DNA of 64,000 nt from Microcoleus sp. FACHB-68. GTDB taxonomy: Bacteria > Cyanobacteriota > Cyanobacteriia > Cyanobacteriales > Oscillatoriaceae. The position numbers and the translations under genes were made by a program. Positions within the stretch are counted from its first letter, which is position 1; every line of letters starts with the position of its first letter. Below the pieces are notes generated by a model. It saw only the letters and a list, made by a program, of their open reading frames with translations. It was not told where the DNA came from and made no database searches. This document shows, in pieces, positions 26,161-35,356 of this stretch. Location of the stretch: contig NZ_JACJOT010000008.1 of NCBI RefSeq assembly GCF_014695715.1, positions 1,364,001 to 1,428,000 on the forward strand, written 5' to 3'.

Positions 26161-26382
26161 CTAACCGCCCCCAACAATCGTGACAATTTCCAGGCGATCT
26201 CCTTCCTGCATTTGTGTGTTTTCCCAAAACTGCCGGTGTAAAATTTCGCCGTTATACTCCACCGCCACTAAACGCGGGTTCATCCCCATTTGCTCCAACA
26301 GTGCCGGCAGAGATATTTGGGGTGAGCAAGTGCGAATTTCCCCATTCACTTGTAGGCTAATTTGTCTGGTGTCACTCGTCAT
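26161..26382 (-). CDS. thiS: Sulfur carrier protein ThiS
   Basis: 73 residues, beta-grasp fold, ending in VGGG so that the C-terminal Gly-Gly is available for adenylation and thiocarboxylation. VNGE near the start and RLEIVTIVGGG at the end match ThiS. It donates sulfur to ThiG for the thiazole of thiamine. It follows thiE on the same strand after 121 bp, forming a thiES pair. Confidence 0.92.
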   Translation of the reverse strand: MTSDTRQISLQVNGEIRTCSPQISLPALLEQMGMNPRLVAVEYNGEILHRQFWENTQMQEGDRLEIVTIVGGG

Positions 26383-26503
26383 TTTTTAGGTTAAAAAAGC
26401 GTTTATCTGTTCCTTGCCATTTTTTCCAGTTTATTTGCCATTGCTTAATAGCCGATTAAAAATTACTTTTAACCATTCACGTAAGCAATTGCTAAGAGTA
26501 AAC

Positions 26504-27604
26504 TTATCCCTCCGCACTTTTTAAAGCTCGCATCGTTTGCAGGCGAGTTAATTGGGAGATAAAATACTGAGTCACCAGGGTTGGTTGTTCGGCTTGCATA
26601 ATCGCACGTACCACTGCAACGCGATCAGCACCGGCATTGAGCACATCATTGAGATTATTCATATCAATTCCCCCAATGGCAAACCAGGGAATCGGTGAGT
26701 GATTGGTGGCGTAGCGGATGTAATCGAAGCCGGCAGCCGCTTTCCCAGCTTTAGTTGGCGTTTCATAAACCGGCCCGACCCCAATATAATCCGCGCCTTC
26801 CTGTATCGCTCGTTGCATTTCCTCTGGATTCGTAGTAGAACGACCGATTAAGCGTTGAGGGCCAAGCATTTGCCGCGCTAGGGCGATTGGCACATCTTGC
26901 TGTCCTAAATGAACCCCATCTGCCTCAACGGCTAAAGCCAAATCCACACGATCGTTGACCAGAAAAAGCGCACCGTAGCGCCGGCATAACTTGCACAGCT
27001 TTTGAGCATTTCTGAGGCGTTCACCGTCGTCAGCGTTTTTATCTCGATATTGAACCAAAGTTAATCCCCCTTGCAGCGCCGCTTCCACAACTGGAAACAG
27101 ATGTTCTGAAGGAGAAGTCACTAAATAAAGGTGCGTTCGCAGTAGAAGTTGAAGCCGGTGATAAGCGAGTAGGCTGCTTTCCAGGGTGTAAACGCGATAG
27201 CGCATCTGCTTAAAAGTCGCGCCCATATCCGGATGATACAATTTGCCGTACTCTTCTATTACCCGCAGGGCTTCTTCCACACGGCAAAAATTGGCTTGCA
27301 ACAACTGCTGGATGCTAGATCGCTGTTCTTCTTGAGGATGGCTTAACTCGGTTCCCAGATCGCCTGGAGTGTCTCTTGCTGATCGCAACTCCGGCGTGTG
27401 CCAGCTTGCCAATTCTTGGCGCAAATGTTTGCACTCCCCAGCAAGTTGGGCACTATTAATACCGAACCGGCACCATTCTTCAACAATTCTCAACCCTTCG
27501 CGAGCGCGATCTAAGTTTGCATCTAAAATGCGGCAGAGGGCCGGCTGACCCCCTAGGGACACAAAGCCTTGCGGCTTTTCACTCAAGCTATGTCGATCGC
27601 CCAT
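26504..27604 (-). CDS. thiE: Thiamine-phosphate synthase with N-terminal extension domain
   Basis: 366 residues. The C-terminal 200 are the TIM-barrel thiamine-phosphate synthase: VQYRDKNADDGERL, FLVNDRVDLALAVEADGVHLGQ, IGRSTTN, GADYIGVGPVYETPTKAG, FAIGGI. It joins HMP pyrophosphate and thiazole phosphate. The first 150 residues (RILDANLDRAREGLRIVEEWCRFG, VEEALRVIEEYGKL) form a helical domain found in front of ThiE in cyanobacteria (ThiD2-type in Pfam, from memory), with an internal repeat of the R-EGLR-IEE pattern. ATG 27604 follows GGGGGTGTTTTG; TTG 27628 is an alternative. No TPP riboswitch was recognised upstream. Confidence 0.92.
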   Translation of the reverse strand: MGDRHSLSEKPQGFVSLGGQPALCRILDANLDRAREGLRIVEEWCRFGINSAQLAGECKHLRQELASWHTPELRSARDTPGDLGTELSHPQEEQRSSIQQLLQANFCRVEEALRVIEEYGKLYHPDMGATFKQMRYRVYTLESSLLAYHRLQLLLRTHLYLVTSPSEHLFPVVEAALQGGLTLVQYRDKNADDGERLRNAQKLCKLCRRYGALFLVNDRVDLALAVEADGVHLGQQDVPIALARQMLGPQRLIGRSTTNPEEMQRAIQEGADYIGVGPVYETPTKAGKAAAGFDYIRYATNHSPIPWFAIGGIDMNNLNDVLNAGADRVAVVRAIMQAEQPTLVTQYFISQLTRLQTMRALKSAEG

Positions 27605-27919
27605 CAAAACACCCCCATGAATTTTCAATGTTAAGAATTATCCGCCGGCAGTGCGGTGCCGTTGGAGACTCAATTGAGACCCCATGACCAGAACAGGGAC
27701 AATCTAAAATTTTGCCATTGCTCCTGGTTATTTTAATTATTTTTAAGCGATGAGCACCGACTTGGCAGATCCGACAAAATGAGAGGCAATGATTTTCAGC
27801 TTTGCTCAGTAAACCAGACGGGATTCATTCCATCTGTAGATTGTTTTAACTGTCTCATTTGAGCGGGTGCACGTCCATCAAGAATCGGTTAAAGTCTAAA
27901 CCACCGTTGGAGGAGATCC
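27605..27919. promoter_or_regulatory. Divergent promoter region of thiE and the beta-helix gene
   Basis: 315 bp between outward-facing genes. It includes the palindrome CTCAATTGAG (about 27670) and no recognisable TPP-riboswitch core. Nothing else stands out. Confidence 0.4.
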
Positions 27920-29644
27920 GTGAGTTTGTTATACTCCCGCAACTGTCAAAGTAGCGCAGCCGCCAGCCGGCACCACAGCTTGATGCAGCCAGTCGGTAAG
28001 GATCTAGCCCGTACAGGGTTAGGATTGGCCGCCACAGCCTTACTTTGGTTGTCTCACTCAGCCGCTATTGCTCAAACACCATCGGTTGGGGCGATTCCAG
28101 AAGCGCCTCAACTTGACCTTTTGATGGCCCAATCACCCTCACCCAGCACCATGCTGTATGTCAATCCCACGTCTGGGAAGGACTCAGCCGGCAGTGGGGC
28201 CGAAAGTGCGCCGTTCAAAACCGTCACCCAGGCTTTGAGCGCAGCAGGGCCAAACACTGTAATTTTATTAGCACCGGGGACTTATAATGCTCAAACCGGC
28301 GAAACGTTTCCGCTAATGCTGAAACCGGGTGTCACGGTTCAGGGTGATCCCCGCAGCCGTGGCCAAAATATTACGATCGTCGGGGGCGGTGCCTTCCTCA
28401 GCCCCTCGGTGGCCACGCAAAACATTACCATTTTGGCCGCTGATAAAGCTGGGCTAACAGGAGTGACTGTCACCAATCCCAACCCACGCGGTTATGCCTT
28501 ATGGGTGGAATCGAGCAGCCCTCTGGTTGCAGATAATACCTTCACCGGCAGCACCCACGACGGCATTTCTGTGGTGGGAACCAGTGCGCCGGTGATTCGC
28601 GGCAATTACTTTAAGCAAAATGGGGCGAACGGAATCACGATTTACGGATCTTCCCAGCCTCAAGTGCAGGATAACGTTTTTGAAAATACGGGATTTGGCA
28701 TCAATATTGGCCAGAATGCCGCGCCGACGTTAACTGGCAACCGGATTATCCGCAACCGATCAGGCGTTTTGGTGCAAGCCAATGCGCGGCCCGTATTGCG
28801 GAACAATCAAATTGAAGGCAATGTGCAAGATGGCGTTGTTGCCCTGGCGCAAGCTCAGCCAGACTTAGGGAATGGGGGCGAACGGGGCGAGAATGTGTTT
28901 CGCAACAATGGTCAATTAGATATCAACGCCAAAGCTTCCAATCAAGTGATCCCAGCCTTTGGCAATCAAATGTCGAGTGATCGCACAAGCGGTCAAATTG
29001 ATTTAGCCGGCAAGGTGGCTTTAGCCCCCAGGCCGGTTCTTCCTCAACCAAGGGCGGCTAGTTTATCGGCAAGAACCAATACTCAGCCGGCAGTAAACAG
29101 CGTTCAGCCGGCAGCTACCCCTGCACAGCCAAGCGTTGCCAGCAATCCCCAACCTGTAAGGCCGGCACGCACTGGTGCCCCCGTTGCCGCCTCTTCCTCA
29201 CGCCCCTACAAGCCGGTGAGTGCCTCACAAGCCGCGATTGACATCCCCGTTCCTCCACCCTCATCAGCCAGCGCCAGCCGAGTGTCGCCTTCTGAAAGCC
29301 TGTCAACGCTGCCCATTCTCGCCCCACCGCCTCCCAGCGCACAAGCCGCAGCCCCAGCAGTCCTGCCGGTTCCTGGCCCTGATATCCCCTTGGGAGATGG
29401 TGCTTCCCCACCGGCGGCTGCCGGTGGTGGATCTGCGGCGCTGCGCTATCGAGTAATCGTTGAAACCAGTGGTGAGCGAGAGCAAGCTCGTGTGAGAGCG
29501 CTTGTTCCAGAGGCATTTCGCACATTCCTCAACGGTCGGGTGGTGATGCAAGCCGGCGTCTTCAGCTCACGAGATAATGCCGATGAAATGATGGAAAAGC
29601 TGAAAAGGCAGGGGTTTAAAGCCACGATGGACGAACTTGAATAA
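27920..29644 (+). CDS. Exported right-handed beta-helix (DUF1565-type) protein with C-terminal SPOR-like domain
   Basis: 574 residues. Signal peptide to about residue 50; then LYVNPTSGKDSAGSG, the DUF1565 start, and parallel beta-helix coils (about 75-340: SSPLVADNTFTGSTHDGISV, APVIRGNYFKQNGANGITIYG and so on). A 150-residue Pro/Ala/Ser linker precedes a C-terminal domain (about 505-574: YRVIVETSGEREQARVRALVP, FSSRDNADEMMEKLKRQGFKA) of SPOR type, which binds denuded peptidoglycan at division sites. Likely a cell-wall-associated periplasmic protein. GTG 27920 with GGAGGAGATCC. Confidence 0.8.
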   Translation: MSLLYSRNCQSSAAASRHHSLMQPVGKDLARTGLGLAATALLWLSHSAAIAQTPSVGAIPEAPQLDLLMAQSPSPSTMLYVNPTSGKDSAGSGAESAPFKTVTQALSAAGPNTVILLAPGTYNAQTGETFPLMLKPGVTVQGDPRSRGQNITIVGGGAFLSPSVATQNITILAADKAGLTGVTVTNPNPRGYALWVESSSPLVADNTFTGSTHDGISVVGTSAPVIRGNYFKQNGANGITIYGSSQPQVQDNVFENTGFGINIGQNAAPTLTGNRIIRNRSGVLVQANARPVLRNNQIEGNVQDGVVALAQAQPDLGNGGERGENVFRNNGQLDINAKASNQVIPAFGNQMSSDRTSGQIDLAGKVALAPRPVLPQPRAASLSARTNTQPAVNSVQPAATPAQPSVASNPQPVRPARTGAPVAASSSRPYKPVSASQAAIDIPVPPPSSASASRVSPSESLSTLPILAPPPPSAQAAAPAVLPVPGPDIPLGDGASPPAAAGGGSAALRYRVIVETSGEREQARVRALVPEAFRTFLNGRVVMQAGVFSSRDNADEMMEKLKRQGFKATMDELE

Positions 29645-29654
29645 CTCAGCCGTC

Positions 29655-29698
29655 CCTTATCCTCAGTCTTTAGCAACGGATAGAGACTGAGGACAAGG
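29655..29698. terminator. Bidirectional terminator between convergent genes
   Basis: A 15-bp stem with a single mismatch: CCTTATCCTCAGTCT (29655-29669) with 29684-29698, loop 14 nt, between the stops at 29644 and 29722. Confidence 0.65.
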
Positions 29699-29721
29699 AA
29701 TTGAGGCGAAATGCTCTGTTT

Positions 29722-30861
29722 TTACCCAGTAATTTGGTCAACGACCCACTCAAATGTTGCCATGACTTGCTGGAGTGTCGTTTCATCTTGCAAGGTAGAC
29801 AAACGCAAACTGGGTAATCTTCTTTCGCTGGGATCAGCGGGTAGAGACAGACCGATGGAACTCAGTTGGTTTCTGAGTTCCAGCCATTTCTCTTCAGAAT
29901 TAAAAGGCCGTTGTGAGGCGTAGTTGCTAGAAGAAATTTCTAGTTGGCCAGCAATATCTACCGTGAAAAGTTCAGGCAGTAATATTCCCTTATGCTTTAG
30001 CTTGGCTGCAAAGCCCCCGTATGTGTCGCCGGTGCCCCACTGAACGCTTACGTCAGGTTCTTGCTCACGCGCCCATTCATAGATTTTTTTGGCAATCTTA
30101 GCCTCATCTCTGCCTTGTCTAGCTGCAAATTCTTGGAAGAATGAAACTTCATCCCACCGTCTTCTCTCACGAGTTGCACTAGATTTTTTGTGTTGGGCTT
30201 CCGCTGTTTGGCCGATGATTCTAGGCACTAAAGTTTTTAAACCGTTCTCACTTACATATTGTTTGATTTCCACAGCCAGCACTTCTGTAGGGTCCATTTG
30301 TTCGTTAAGAAACTCCACCACCCGTTGCAATTCTGGGGAAATGTCATCCGCTACAAAAGCTAAACGAACTTTACCGGCTTGTAAATTCGTTTTAACTTTT
30401 TGCCAAAACAATTCTTCATCAGCGTCAGATCCTAAAAATTCTTCAAATATCTGTTCGGGATCGCGACCTTGATCTCGACAGTTCGATTCAAACTGGACAA
30501 CAATTGACTCAACCGGCCAGTAAATGACGACATTCGCCGCATAGTCAAGCATCTGGCCCATGACTTCTCGCCGGCTGCGGCTGTCGTTACTGCTTTTGAC
30601 TTCTACAAGGGTGGGAATTGCATTCTGATCGAGAAACAAATGATCAAGCGACCACTTTCCATTCCCCTCTTCTTCCGGGATTGCCATCTCTCGTGCGATC
30701 AATAGCCATCGTCGGGGAGTCGCGCGATCTATCTGGTCTCCAGCTAAAAGATTGGGATATTTTTCTAGCAGTTCTTGCAGCCGATCTTCTGAGTCATAGG
30801 CTTGTTCTGTCATTTCAACAAGCCGATCATCATCCTGAATGAGATAAATACCTCCACCCAT
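29722..30861 (-). CDS. PD-(D/E)XK nuclease-like protein
   Basis: 379 residues. Residues about 60-115 contain D-H-L-F-L-D followed by PTLVEVKSS and RREVMGQMLDYAAN, a typical PD-(D/E)XK active site (Asp, Glu-Val-Lys) with the downstream helix. A charged middle (about 215-240) leads to a C-terminal region with GYG/GF elements (YGGFAAKLKHKGILLPELFTVD). ATG 30861 follows AGGGGGATTGCA and is better than 30900. No partner methylase or helicase is next to it, so it is not an ordinary restriction system; role in repair or defence is open. The upstream region is AT-rich with repeated ACAATATT elements. Confidence 0.6.
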   Translation of the reverse strand: MGGGIYLIQDDDRLVEMTEQAYDSEDRLQELLEKYPNLLAGDQIDRATPRRWLLIAREMAIPEEEGNGKWSLDHLFLDQNAIPTLVEVKSSNDSRSRREVMGQMLDYAANVVIYWPVESIVVQFESNCRDQGRDPEQIFEEFLGSDADEELFWQKVKTNLQAGKVRLAFVADDISPELQRVVEFLNEQMDPTEVLAVEIKQYVSENGLKTLVPRIIGQTAEAQHKKSSATRERRRWDEVSFFQEFAARQGRDEAKIAKKIYEWAREQEPDVSVQWGTGDTYGGFAAKLKHKGILLPELFTVDIAGQLEISSSNYASQRPFNSEEKWLELRNQLSSIGLSLPADPSERRLPSLRLSTLQDETTLQQVMATFEWVVDQITG

Positions 30862-30965
30862 TGCAATCCCCCTATGGTTGCTGATTAGCCCGATGCACAA
30901 CTGCTTTCTTTTCTTTGTTTCTGTGAAAGTGAATCAAAACACTCCACATCTATTCTTTTATTTAT

Positions 30966-31006
30966 ACAATATTTTTGATAATAAAATATTGTATGATTAC
31001 AATATT
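30966..31006. promoter_or_regulatory. AT-rich operator candidate with three ACAATATT elements
   Basis: ACAATATT occurs at 30966-30973, in reverse complement at 30985-30992, and again at 30999-31006; the last two form an 8-bp perfect inverted repeat with a 6-nt spacer. The cluster is about 105-145 bp upstream of the nuclease-like gene. Confidence 0.4.
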
Positions 31007-31331
31007 TTGTCAGGTTTACCAAAACTTTAATAAGTTTAAATCTTGCTGTAGTTTTGCTTAAGTCTACTGGACTCAAGCTCAATAAAACTTCATAAACTAT
31101 AAATAATAAAAATCCAAACTTATTAACTCAATTGACTGTGCTTAACATTAGCAGAGTTTGTACTAAATCGAGGGAGGTTACAAAGAGAGCCGGAAAGCAA
31201 CTCAACCACTCGTTGCTCAAACGCCTCCTGGGTAAGCTTGTCCCATTTTAGCTTTAAAAAAACTTCGAGGTTATAACTTAGGGAAGAGAAAAGTGCAAAC
31301 CATCAGTAAAAAACAAAACCAACTGACTAAA
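31007..31331. other. AT-rich intergenic stretch
   Basis: Between the nuclease-like gene and dapF. It is low-GC and shows no recognisable gene or clear motif. Its composition differs from the surrounding genes. Confidence 0.4.
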
Positions 31332-31389
31332 GATTTTAGATTTTGAACGCGTAAATTTTAAACGGCTCGCTCATTCAAAATCTAAAATC
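31332..31389 (-). terminator. Perfect 16-bp inverted repeat after dapF
   Basis: GATTTTAGATTTTGAA (31332-31347) is exactly complementary to 31374-31389 with a 26-nt loop. It starts 11 bp beyond the dapF stop. The stem is AT-rich and lacks a U-run, so a 3'-end stabiliser is as likely as a terminator. Confidence 0.6.
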
Positions 31390-31399
31390 CCCCGATTTC

Positions 31400-32254
31400 T
31401 TATAAAGTGCCGGTAAAGACTCGCTCAGCCGGCCCGGTCATGTAAAGCCGGTTATCTGTTGCTGACCATTCAATGTGCAAACACCCGCCAGGAAGTTCCA
31501 CCGTTGCAGTGCGGTCACACCGGCCTGTCAGAACACCCGCCACCAGTGCAGCACAAGCGCCGGTGCCACAAGCCAGCGTAACACCGGCACCCCGTTCCCA
31601 CACCCGCATTTTTAAGTAATCCGGTTGCACCACTTCAATAAACTCCGTATTTGTGCGCTTGGGAAATACCGAGTGATGCTCAAACAGGGGGCCAATTGCT
31701 TCCAGAGAAATCGCCGCGACATCCTCCACAAACGTAATGCAGTGTGGGTTGCCCATGCTCACGCAAGTCACCGACCAAGATTGACCGGCAACTTCCAAAG
31801 ACTGATCGACAACTTTCTCATCAGGTGCACCCAAGGTTGTAGGAATTTCAGCAGCGAGAAGCCTAGGTTCGCCCATATCCACAGTTACCTGACCGTCAGG
31901 CCGGATTTTGGGAGCAATAACACCGGCTCCCGTATGGATGCGATAGGAACGAGAAGAAGCGACTTCTCCCCCACCCGCGCCGGCTTCCAGATCGGCTAAG
32001 AACCCAGCCAAACAGCGAATTCCATTGCCGCACATCTCTGGCTCAGAACCGTCAGAATTAAAAATCCGCATCGTGTAGTCAGTGCCGGCACCTCCTGGCA
32101 AGGCGAAAATCACACCATCCGCACCAATGCCAAAATGACGATCGCACAGCTTCACCGCATCTGCCGGTGTCAAACACGGTTCTGAAGACGTGCGATTGTC
32201 AATCAGAATGAAGTCATTGCCAAGTCCGTGATACTTTGTAAATTCGATTGCCAT
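31400..32254 (-). CDS. dapF: Diaminopimelate epimerase
   Basis: 284 residues. Interconverts LL- and meso-diaminopimelate for lysine and peptidoglycan. Both catalytic cysteines are present: EMCGNGIRC (about residue 77) and [10 protein letters not shown] (about 229), plus [11 protein letters not shown] at the start. ATG 32254. hfq lies divergently 267 bp upstream, an arrangement seen in other cyanobacteria. Confidence 0.96.
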   Translation of the reverse strand: MAIEFTKYHGLGNDFILIDNRTSSEPCLTPADAVKLCDRHFGIGADGVIFALPGGAGTDYTMRIFNSDGSEPEMCGNGIRCLAGFLADLEAGAGGGEVASSRSYRIHTGAGVIAPKIRPDGQVTVDMGEPRLLAAEIPTTLGAPDEKVVDQSLEVAGQSWSVTCVSMGNPHCITFVEDVAAISLEAIGPLFEHHSVFPKRTNTEFIEVVQPDYLKMRVWERGAGVTLACGTGACAALVAGVLTGRCDRTATVELPGGCLHIEWSATDNRLYMTGPAERVFTGTL

Positions 32255-32521
32255 CGAGTTCTCCGCTTTTAGCTAGCCGCTTTCAGCATCCAACTGTTAC
32301 TGTACGGCTTTCTGGGGGGCAGTGAGGCGATTTTGCAAGTCCGTAAGGGAATTATAGAGTGCTTGCGCCTAGCGCTTCGTTTCTCCTAACTCATCTGTTG
32401 CCGGCCTTGACCAAAATCGGATAAAAACCCACTGCCACCCATCAGAGCGAGTAGCCAACTGAATGTCTGATCGCCAAATCTTTAAACTTTTTGTAAATTA
32501 TCCCCCAGGACGGATTAAATT

Positions 32522-32734
32522 ATGGCTGAGTTCAATACAGGATTGCCCAGCATTCGCCAAGTTCAGAATTTAATTAAAGACAAAAAACAGGTTGAGATTA
32601 AAGTCACCACCGCCGATCTGCTCACAGGCCAGATTCGCTGGCAAGATGAGAACTGCGTTTGTGTATTCGATCAGCAGGATCAGCCGACCATTGTTTGGCG
32701 GCACGCAATTGTTTACATCAAGCCCAAATCTTGA
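32522..32734 (+). CDS. hfq: Cyanobacterial Hfq-like protein
   Basis: 70 residues with an Sm-type fold: LPSIRQVQNLIKDKKQVEIKV, DLLTGQIRWQDENCVCVF and the Sm2 strand TIVWRHAIVYIKP. The canonical YKHA-type Sm2 motif is replaced by WRHA, as in other cyanobacteria, whose Hfq binds RNA poorly and in Synechocystis acts at the type IV pilus base through PilB. The window also has pilMNOQ, but 9 kb away. ATG 32522. Confidence 0.9.
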   Translation: MAEFNTGLPSIRQVQNLIKDKKQVEIKVTTADLLTGQIRWQDENCVCVFDQQDQPTIVWRHAIVYIKPKS

Positions 32735-32791
32735 ATCGAGAGGGGGAAAATGGCCCTCCCTTTGCGCTATCCTTTTGAGCCGGCGTCCCAC

Positions 32792-35122
32792 TCAACCATC
32801 TCGCAAACTATCACTCGGTAAAAACTCCTGGAGCGGTTCACTCACCGTCGCTCGGATCACAGGCACCTGCAACACCGGCAAGTGGGGAGATGGCGCGATG
32901 ATCCGGCGCACTTGATTGAGCGAATGGAAACCCCCGCACAGCAGCAGGCGATCACCTGCTTGAAAATTGGTTTCACCATTCGGAAAGCGGATAAACTTAC
33001 CCTCTCGCCGGATCGCTTGCACCTGCACCCCATGCAGCCGGCGCAGATCCAGTTCAGACAACGCTGTCCCCACCACAGGACTGCCATCTGGCACCGTCAA
33101 CCACTGACAGGACATACTTTCACGCGGGACAGCCACCTCACCTTTGACCAACTGGGCAAAAGCAGCCAGTTCTTCCGGTTCTCCCACTACCAAAAGCCGA
33201 TCCTCGGCTAACAGTGTAGTCTGCGAATCTGGATAGTCGATTTCCTCCCCAGATGAGCGGCGAATGGCCATCAAACTGATGCCGGTGAGGTGGCGCAGGT
33301 CTGTTTCTTCGAGCGTCATCCCAGCCAGGGGAGACCCTTCCGGCAGCGGATACCACTTGCTGTTCATATCCTTGGCCGCCACTTGCAAATCCCGCGATAC
33401 TTGAGAAGCCGAGCGTTCCGGTCGCAGATCCAAATAGTGCCGGCTGCGGATTTGCGCCACTTCTCGCTGAATCACCGGCAGCAGCAACCCCATGCCGGCC
33501 AGCAAATGAGCTGACAGTTCCAAACTCGCCTCAAACTCCGGCTGCACAACTTCTCGCGCCCCTAACTGGTACAGCAGTTCGATATCTTTATCTCGGTTAG
33601 CCCGAACCACAATATCCAAGTCCGGGGCCAGTTCCAAGGCTCTCTTGAGGCATAGCCGGCTGCTCATGGCGTCAGGCAGCGCAATGGCCATCGCCCGCGC
33701 CTGTTCTACCCCAGCGGCTTCTAATACGTGCAAACTCGCGGCATTGCCATAGACATAGCTAACGCCGGCCTCTCGCATCTGCTGAATTTGACTTTCAGAC
33801 TGATCGATCACCACCACCGGCAGTCCGTGTTCTTGCACCAGTTTCACAAGATTGCGCCCAACTCGCCCATAGCCTACGATCACGACATGATTTTGCACCG
33901 ATTTTTCAGCGGACACTTCCAAGGGCACATCCGCTTGATTGAAATACTTTTTCAGCACGGGCAGTTCTAATAACTTCGGCACCAGTCCCAGTACGAAGGG
34001 TGTCAGCACTAGCGTTACTGCCGTTGTGCCCACAATGAGCAAATAAACTTCGCGGGAAACCAGACCCAGCAGTTGCCCTTCACTGGCAAGGACAAAGGAG
34101 AATTCTCCGATCTGCGCTAAACCCACGCCGGCAATTAAAGCGGTTTTCAGGGGATAGCCAAACGCCCTGACAATCGGTGTGACAATTAAAAACTTGCCGA
34201 CAAGTACCAGCGCCACCAGTCCCAAGATCAGTTCTAGATTTTTCCATAGGAACAGTGGGTCAATCAGCATCCCCACCGAGACAAAAAATAGGGCAGCAAA
34301 GATATCCCGCACGGGTTCGACATAAGTTAGGGTTTGGTCGGCGTACTCGACCTCTGAAATCATCAGGCCGGCGACAAACGCTCCCATTTCGATAGAAAAG
34401 CCCAAACGATCAGTGAGCAGGGCAATGCCCAAGCACAGGGCAACCACTCCCAGCAAAAATAGCTCCCGACTCTCGGTTTTCGCCAAAAATTGCAGCAACG
34501 AGGGGACAACCCAGATGCCGGCAGCCACTGCGCCGGCGGCAAATAACCCAAGGCGTACCAGGGAACTAGCAACGGTCATGCCAAAGGCTTCCGGTGGCTG
34601 GTCGAGTGCCGGCAGAACGGCCATCATCAGGCCCAAAGCTAAGTCCTGCACGACTAAAATTCCCAGCATCACCTGCCCGTGGGGTGTGGCGGTTTCGTTG
34701 CGTTCCATCAGGCACTTGAGCACCACAGCGGTTGAAGATAAAGAGAGGATCGCGCCTAAGAACACACCCTGTGCCGGTGAAGACACCCAGCCCATCCCCA
34801 CAGATGCTAAGGTCGTGATCCCAATTGTCAGGGCAATTTGCAGCCCGCCCCCTCCCAGACTGATGCGTTTGACTTTGTTAAGTTCGGCCAAGGAAAACTC
34901 AACGCCCAAGGCAAACAGTAAAAAGGCCACACCGAACTGCGCTAGGGTTTCGACCTGCACGATTTCTTTAATGAGTCCTAATCCTGCTGGGCCTACGATT
35001 ATCCCACCTAGCAGATAGCCCAGTAAAACCGGCTGTCGCAGGAGTGCCGCAAACAGCCCCCCAGCGGCGGCGGCGGCTAGAACTGTTACTAAGTCAACGA
35101 TCAATCTAAAATCTTCTTGCAC
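32792..35122 (-). CDS. CPA2 cation:proton antiporter with RCK (TrkA) domains
   Basis: 776 residues. About 12 membrane helices (1-385) of the Na/H exchanger fold, including GVEFSLAELNKVKR and VFLGAILSLSSTAVVLKCL. A TrkA-N Rossmann domain starts at about 408 (VVIVGYGRVGRNLVKLV) and two TrkA-C domains follow (about 580-660 and 670-745). The layout is that of KefB/KefC-type K+/H+ antiporters with duplicated C-terminal sensor domains. The start is GTG 35122. It converges with hfq, 57 bp apart. Confidence 0.92.
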   Translation of the reverse strand: MQEDFRLIVDLVTVLAAAAAGGLFAALLRQPVLLGYLLGGIIVGPAGLGLIKEIVQVETLAQFGVAFLLFALGVEFSLAELNKVKRISLGGGGLQIALTIGITTLASVGMGWVSSPAQGVFLGAILSLSSTAVVLKCLMERNETATPHGQVMLGILVVQDLALGLMMAVLPALDQPPEAFGMTVASSLVRLGLFAAGAVAAGIWVVPSLLQFLAKTESRELFLLGVVALCLGIALLTDRLGFSIEMGAFVAGLMISEVEYADQTLTYVEPVRDIFAALFFVSVGMLIDPLFLWKNLELILGLVALVLVGKFLIVTPIVRAFGYPLKTALIAGVGLAQIGEFSFVLASEGQLLGLVSREVYLLIVGTTAVTLVLTPFVLGLVPKLLELPVLKKYFNQADVPLEVSAEKSVQNHVVIVGYGRVGRNLVKLVQEHGLPVVVIDQSESQIQQMREAGVSYVYGNAASLHVLEAAGVEQARAMAIALPDAMSSRLCLKRALELAPDLDIVVRANRDKDIELLYQLGAREVVQPEFEASLELSAHLLAGMGLLLPVIQREVAQIRSRHYLDLRPERSASQVSRDLQVAAKDMNSKWYPLPEGSPLAGMTLEETDLRHLTGISLMAIRRSSGEEIDYPDSQTTLLAEDRLLVVGEPEELAAFAQLVKGEVAVPRESMSCQWLTVPDGSPVVGTALSELDLRRLHGVQVQAIRREGKFIRFPNGETNFQAGDRLLLCGGFHSLNQVRRIIAPSPHLPVLQVPVIRATVSEPLQEFLPSDSLRDG

Positions 35123-35211
35123 AGGTTTATGAGAAAAATTATTAAGGTCTATAAACTTCAGAATATAAAGTTTTTTGGGATTGTGGGTAGAAGTTTAGGT
35201 AAAGAGTGTAG

Positions 35212-35245
35212 AGGGGCATGGGGCATAGGGCATGGGGATGGGGGA
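35212..35245. repeat. GGGGCAT heptamer array
   Basis: Several GGGGCAT/GGGCATA units in tandem, followed about 40 bp later by a C-rich TCTCCCCCTC and CTAGCCCTTAG stretch. It is the same repeat type as at 2871, here upstream of both the antiporter and the peptidase gene. Confidence 0.75.
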
Positions 35246-35356
35246 AGAGTTGCATTTGTCCCACTCTCCCCCTCTATCTCCTAGCCCTTAGTTCTATGCC
35301 TCTCAGCCTGAGAAAGGGCTGGAAACAGAACCCGCAAAACGCTAGTCTAGTTGCCA

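Noticed and set aside
27605-27919. TPP riboswitch before thiE
   Set aside because: The CTGAGA and ACCTGAT core pieces are missing on the minus strand.
30885-31082. 65-residue minus-strand frame upstream of the nuclease-like gene
   Set aside because: It overlaps the gene start region and the repeated ACAATATT elements and shows no protein-like features.
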